A DNA stretch of 64,000 nt from Diphasiastrum complanatum (Eukaryota; Streptophyta; Lycopodiopsida; Lycopodiales; Lycopodiaceae). A model generated the notes under the pieces. It did not search any database. It saw only the letters and a list, made by a program, of their open reading frames with translations, and was not told where the DNA came from. The stretch covers positions 52,033,298-52,097,297 of the forward strand of contig CM055099.1 in the NCBI GenBank assembly GCA_029204225.1, written 5' to 3'. Positions 59,895 to 64,000 of this stretch are shown here, piece by piece. Position 1 is the first letter of the stretch, and every line of letters starts with the position of its first letter. A program made the translations under genes and the position numbers.

Positions 59895-61001
59895 TCAAGA
59901 TGACCGAACCTGAAGTGCCGCAAATAGAACTGATCATGAATATTCTATCTAGCAAGATGAATATTACATTGGGAGAATTTCTTAAGTTGGTGCCTCAAGC
60001 AATAGAAGTGCTAGCAAAAAGATTGACTCATATTGAACCAATAGTCTAGCAAGAACCACTATTTTGTGCCAGTTTTGAAGAATCAAACGAAATACTCAAT
60101 GTAGGAGAAGCCTGGAAAAGTGAGCAATGAACGCTCACCCTACCAATACAACACAAACCGTTTGGTAAAGAGACAAACATGATAGATGGAGGTTCAAGAG
60201 TTAATCTAATTTTAACAAAGCTATGTGTCAAATGGGGCCTTACAAGGATGTAGCTTGCAACTTTTGCTATCAAGCTAGCTAATCAGCAGACTATAGATCA
60301 TCCTAAAGACATAATAGAAGACATACATGTCAAGATTGATAAAGTTCATTTTGTCATTACTTTTGTAGTAGTGGACTTACTAGACGCACCATCTGTTTAT
60401 CGTATTCTATTGGGACGTCAATGGTTACGAGTTGCGCAAGTGATTCATAATTGGGGAACCGAAAAAATTACATTTGAGAATCGTGAGCGTGCAATCAAAT
60501 TTGATCCAATCACTTGGACAATCAAACCAGTAGTCCAAAAAGGAGATGATGATTCCTCAACCACGGATCATACTTGTGATCGACAAGTAAAACCTTTGGG
60601 AGTTCATTATGACTCTCAAACAGATACTGTTAATTGGCTCTTGCAACTATGGATTTTATAGCAAGATATATGTGTCAATGAGATGACAATCATAGTTGAG
60701 TGAGATTCCTATGTCTGATCGAAATTTGAATATGCCGATCACATTCCTAGTAAATACGATGAATGTAGCATGGATATCAACTGACCCAATTCCTGATCCT
60801 ATTGAAGATGAACTCATTCATGTCAGTAATGCATTATCTTATGATGAAAATACAGAACTTATTGATGAGCAGATTTTAAATCACATGGATCCTACAAGGT
60901 TTGAAGTTCATGATATTCCTGATGAACCAATAAAACCATCTAAAGCAGTTATATTAAAGGAAGAAAAGAATATAGGACCAATGACGAAAAATCAAGCCTA
61001 G
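59895..61001 (+). mobile_element. Ty3/gypsy protease fragment
   Basis: The plus-strand frames encode the retropepsin region of a plant gypsy polyprotein. The flap and active-site area reads MIDGGSRVNLI (60179 onward), later comes YRILLGRQWLRVAQVIHNWG (60395-60455), then a linker (60696-61001). Both the DGGS active-site form and the LLGRxWL block are typical of plant gypsy polyproteins. In-frame stops at about 60050, 60130, 60251 and 60660 break it. No RT or integrase follows. Left of 59895 the sequence changes to the opposite-strand copia fragment. Confidence 0.8.
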
Positions 61002-62870
61002 ACTCCTGCAAATATAGCCAACTACATGAGAGGTATAGATAGCTTATCCATGACCGTGATGCTAGATGCCTCCCCATCGATGCCAATTACAAAGACTGCC
61101 CCCCTGTTGTAATGCCATCCTATACTTCCAAATGAGCACACCATGAAGTCCTCGCCATCAGTGTCCCCTCAAGTAGATCTCTAGCAAAACACCCATCATA
61201 GTGTTTGCCCTTCAATCACACCCAACTATGTGATATCCATCATCTCTCCATCCTAGAGCTGGCTCCCAAAGTTTCACGCTTTGCCCATTTGCATTTGTAG
61301 CATCCTGATTTCATCACACACCTGTAAGACCTATCCATCCAAAGTCTCAAGTCCAATATGAGATAGCTGCCCCTGAGGATCATCCCATATCATCCTACAG
61401 TCCTATCCATATATCATGATATGACAAATTGACTTGACTTACCCAAAATAGTCTATTGAAGTGTATCTCTCGATGACAATCCTGATACACTAGTCCACAA
61501 CTACTTTGACTTGACCAGAATTGACTTAGCAACTTCGGAACCACAAAATCATCACACTCACCACTCGGCAAGAGTCTCCAAAGTGTGATTATTGACCCAT
61601 TTTTCATCCTCTGTGTGTCTAATGCAAGTCTGCTATCTTGCCATATGGCTTCTAACTGGCACCAGCTCGCGCTTCCATCACCCGTGACCACCAAAACGTG
61701 TGTACCTCCAAGCTAGTCCATATTTTTCTCAGAACAAGAAATTTCCAAGCTACAAATGCGTGTGTCAATGTAGCTATCACCTGACTCAACAATGCCACTG
61801 CTGATCATACCTATGAGAGCGTTCCTCCAAAATGCCACTTGACATTGGTTGGTTTGAACCACAAGAGTTGAACCTGATCACGAGAAGTTTTTACCCGTAA
61901 CTGGCATACCATGTCTACCTCTCACCAGTGATTGCTTTCCCTCTCAAAATTTTCACCAAAGATGAGTAGTCACGTTGCCAAGCTGCACTTCTGTCACCAA
62001 AACTATCTTTCTCCACACAATTCCGCTATCATTCGCCCCCATACCACATTTACCGCATCCAAACATCCCGTTACCTTGTTAGAAGTAAGCAATAATGATT
62101 TTAAAGAGATTATGCCTCATTGTACTTCCCTGTAACAGGTTTCACTAGCCAAACATTGACCCAAATCTGACCCTACGGTACCCAAAAGATGAATGTAGCC
62201 CATCACTAGGTCACTCACACTCCACTCACTGAAATGGTGATGAAAACCCCTCGAAATGCATTTCTCCCTGATCTCTGATGTCGCGCTATGAGCAGCTAGT
62301 TTCAGGGGTTATTTTGGCCCAAGGAAGGCCAAAATAGGTGCCCTCTAGCCAAAGATAGGCAATTCCAAAGAATTAGCTTGCAGAATGAACTACAACTTCT
62401 AGTTGAAGTTTTTTAATGAGGAAACAATGACTTTAAAAGTCAAATCCCTTTCAGGATTTCAAACTGAAATTTGTAATGACATTGAAGGCCAAAATGCACT
62501 TCAAGTCCCTTCAACCCTTTTCAAGGCCCATTTTCTTGCAGCCCATGTTCATCCTCCAATGTGGAATCTGCACCAAAAATCTTCATAGGGACTAATCCTG
62601 CGATGTGCAGGGAGTAGTAGGTTCAAGGGTGAGTAGTTCTCCATCTGTTAAAAGGGTTTAAACACTTGGATAGGTTCCTAACTATGCTTAGTTGCTAGTT
62701 TAGATGCTTTTCTAACTCTACACTAACACAGTGATGTAATAGCTTGAGGTGTTCTCGATGGGGACGGAGATTGGAATGTCGAGCAGATGATTGCACTGGT
62801 GTCTGCTGGGTATCCATGATCTGGAGCTGATGTGAGGAGGCAACATGTGAGGTCCTTCATCATCTAGTGT
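61002..62870. other. Unassigned DNA
   Basis: No recognisable gene. The longest frame (61395-61694, minus, 99 codons) shows no motif. A possible gypsy continuation (RT) was looked for after the protease fragment and not seen. Confidence 0.4.
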
Positions 62871-62877
62871 ATCTCGT

Positions 62878-63884
62878 CTAAAGGCTACCTTTATCCTCAT
62901 CGGCATTATCGTCATTATTGGATGGAACATCGGCGTATCCGGCCATCTTCTTCTTCGGATTTCTCGAGGTCAACTGATTTGTCGTAGATGGCGGTGGGTT
63001 ATCGGACTCCGTGTCAAATTCAGGAGCGATTTTGCTGGTGGTCATCTTCATCCTCTGCTTCTTCGGTGGTGGTGTGGTATCAGCTAGTTGAGAGGCTAGT
63101 GATGATGACCAGTCGTGTCTCTTCTTGATGTGACATTCATGGGCTGCAGCAGCTTGTGGAGAAGATGTAGCTGAAGTTGTGGATGGTGTATAGCCTCGGC
63201 TAACAGCAGCATCTCTTGGAGCTAAGGCAAGCTTCAAGTCAATTGAGAACTGACGTCGAGCAAGATCAAAAAGGATGTAGCCCAATGATGTGACTGAGGC
63301 TATTTTGTAAGGCATTGGTCAACTGTCCAGAGATGAATCCTACCCAATTATACATGTTGTGGTGGGCTTCATAGGATTCTCCGAGCATGGCAAAAATCTG
63401 GAGTGGAATCCGTAACAGATGTGCCTTGCGTGTAAATGTATACCTAGTGAGGTAGGCACAGACAGCTCCGAATTCCTTGGATTTGATGGCTTCGAGCAGG
63501 ATGCCATCCTTGTTCTTCCACTTGTCAACTGAGGTGTCAAGGTACTTGGCATAGAATTGCTGCATCATGTTGATGAGCTTCACCGGTTATTCTTTATTGC
63601 CACTTGGGAAGCCGAAGGTGGTAAGACTACTAACAGCCAAGTAGACATAGAGCTGAAGATTGGGAATATCAATGTGGAACATCAGCTCTTTGGCTGCAAA
63701 ATTTTCATAAGCCTGGTACATCAGGTAGAGGCTCTGATGTCCCTTCCACTTAGAAATTTTGAGCTCAACCATCTGGAAGAGCATCTCTGCTTGGTGTGCA
63801 TCGCGCTATGTTCACATGGAACCAATTTCAATTGTGGAGGCATCTGCGGTACATCTGCATTGTGATCTGAATCCGATTCGGCCA
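62878..63884 (-). pseudogene. Unknown ORF, about 330 codons, lightly broken
   Basis: Starting at an ATG at 63882-63884 (MAESDSDHNAD...), the minus strand encodes an acidic N-terminus. After a frameshift near 63805 comes a core (QMVELKISKWKGHQSLYLMY, then LMFHIDIPNLQLYVYLAVSS). A single stop follows at 63587-63589, the same frame resumes (MMQQFYAKYLDTSVDKWKNK, LTRYTFTRKAHLLRIPLQIF), and a second frameshift falls near 63300. It ends in a Ser/Thr/Pro/Lys-rich tail with KKRHDW and PPPKKQRMKM, possibly a nuclear localisation signal, and an acidic end at 62878. I do not recognise the family. Domain order (acidic start, helical core, basic disordered tail) would suit a gag-like or DNA-binding transposon ORF, but this is inference. 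Only three lesions suggest recent decay, or that some apparent lesions are introns. Confidence 0.45.
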
Positions 63885-63918
63885 TTTTTTTAAATTTTTG
63901 TAGTGGTGCCGGATGCAA

Positions 63919-64000
63919 ATGGTTGTCGAACGTACTGGTGGATTCAACTAGGTCGAAAAATTTTAGAGGGATCGAAAAAGGAGCAAAAACTCAGAAAATT
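63919..64000. other. Window edge, upstream of unknown ORF
   Basis: AT-rich sequence upstream of the unknown minus-strand ORF. No promoter element recognised; the window ends here. Confidence 0.3.

Noticed and set aside
63557-63865. Plus-strand 102-codon ORF at the right edge
   Set aside because: Overlaps the better-supported minus-strand ORF and has no recognisable motif.

Overview
This window is nuclear DNA of a land plant with a large, transposon-rich genome. The evidence is two multi-exon genes of plant families (an AIPP2-like PHD-finger protein and a plant heparanase-like GH79 enzyme), GT-AG introns up to about 2.8 kb, and decayed Ty1/copia, Ty3/gypsy and hAT elements filling most of the rest. 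I cannot fix the lineage from sequence alone. A fern, other seed-free plant or gymnosperm would fit the large TE load and long introns, but this is inference.

Layout. 0-24.7 kb is transposon graveyard. A 5'-end copia fragment with a primer-binding site lies at 0.7-1.3 kb, and a GC-rich patch with nearby duplications at 2.2-3.6 kb. A broken hAT transposase (minus strand) has its two halves at 9.6-11.1 kb and 15.3-16.1 kb, separated by a truncated copia element at 11.1-14.5 kb. A copia integrase scrap sits at 19.1-19.3 kb, and a small internally deleted gypsy element with recognisable LTRs at 20.0-22.4 kb.

24.7-35.8 kb (+) holds the largest gene, an AIPP2/PAIPP2-type chromatin or transcription-repressor protein. 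I assembled nine exons by hand with consistent splice phases. They give about 2,378 residues with a PHD finger, a CCHC zinc knuckle, a C-terminal SPOC-like domain and an RS/basic tail. The true N-terminus is not identified.

36.4-39.9 kb holds two further copia 5' ends on the minus strand. 40.3-51.3 kb (+) holds a complete nine-exon GH79 heparanase-like gene of 562 residues, with signal peptide and both catalytic glutamates, preceded by a GC-rich region with a CT/CG tract and followed by CT-rich sequence. Beyond 51.4 kb come AT-rich repeats, three long (GA)n tracts, a copia gag-protease fragment (minus), a gypsy protease fragment (plus), and at 62.9-63.9 kb a nearly intact ORF of unknown family (minus).

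The two host genes are not obviously related in function: one is nuclear and the other a secreted cell-wall glycosidase. The most distinctive themes are the very large AIPP2-like protein with recent in-frame duplications, the many two-copy tandem duplications of 47-95 bp in coding and non-coding DNA, and the unrecognised ORF near the right edge. I saw no tRNA, rRNA or CRISPR.
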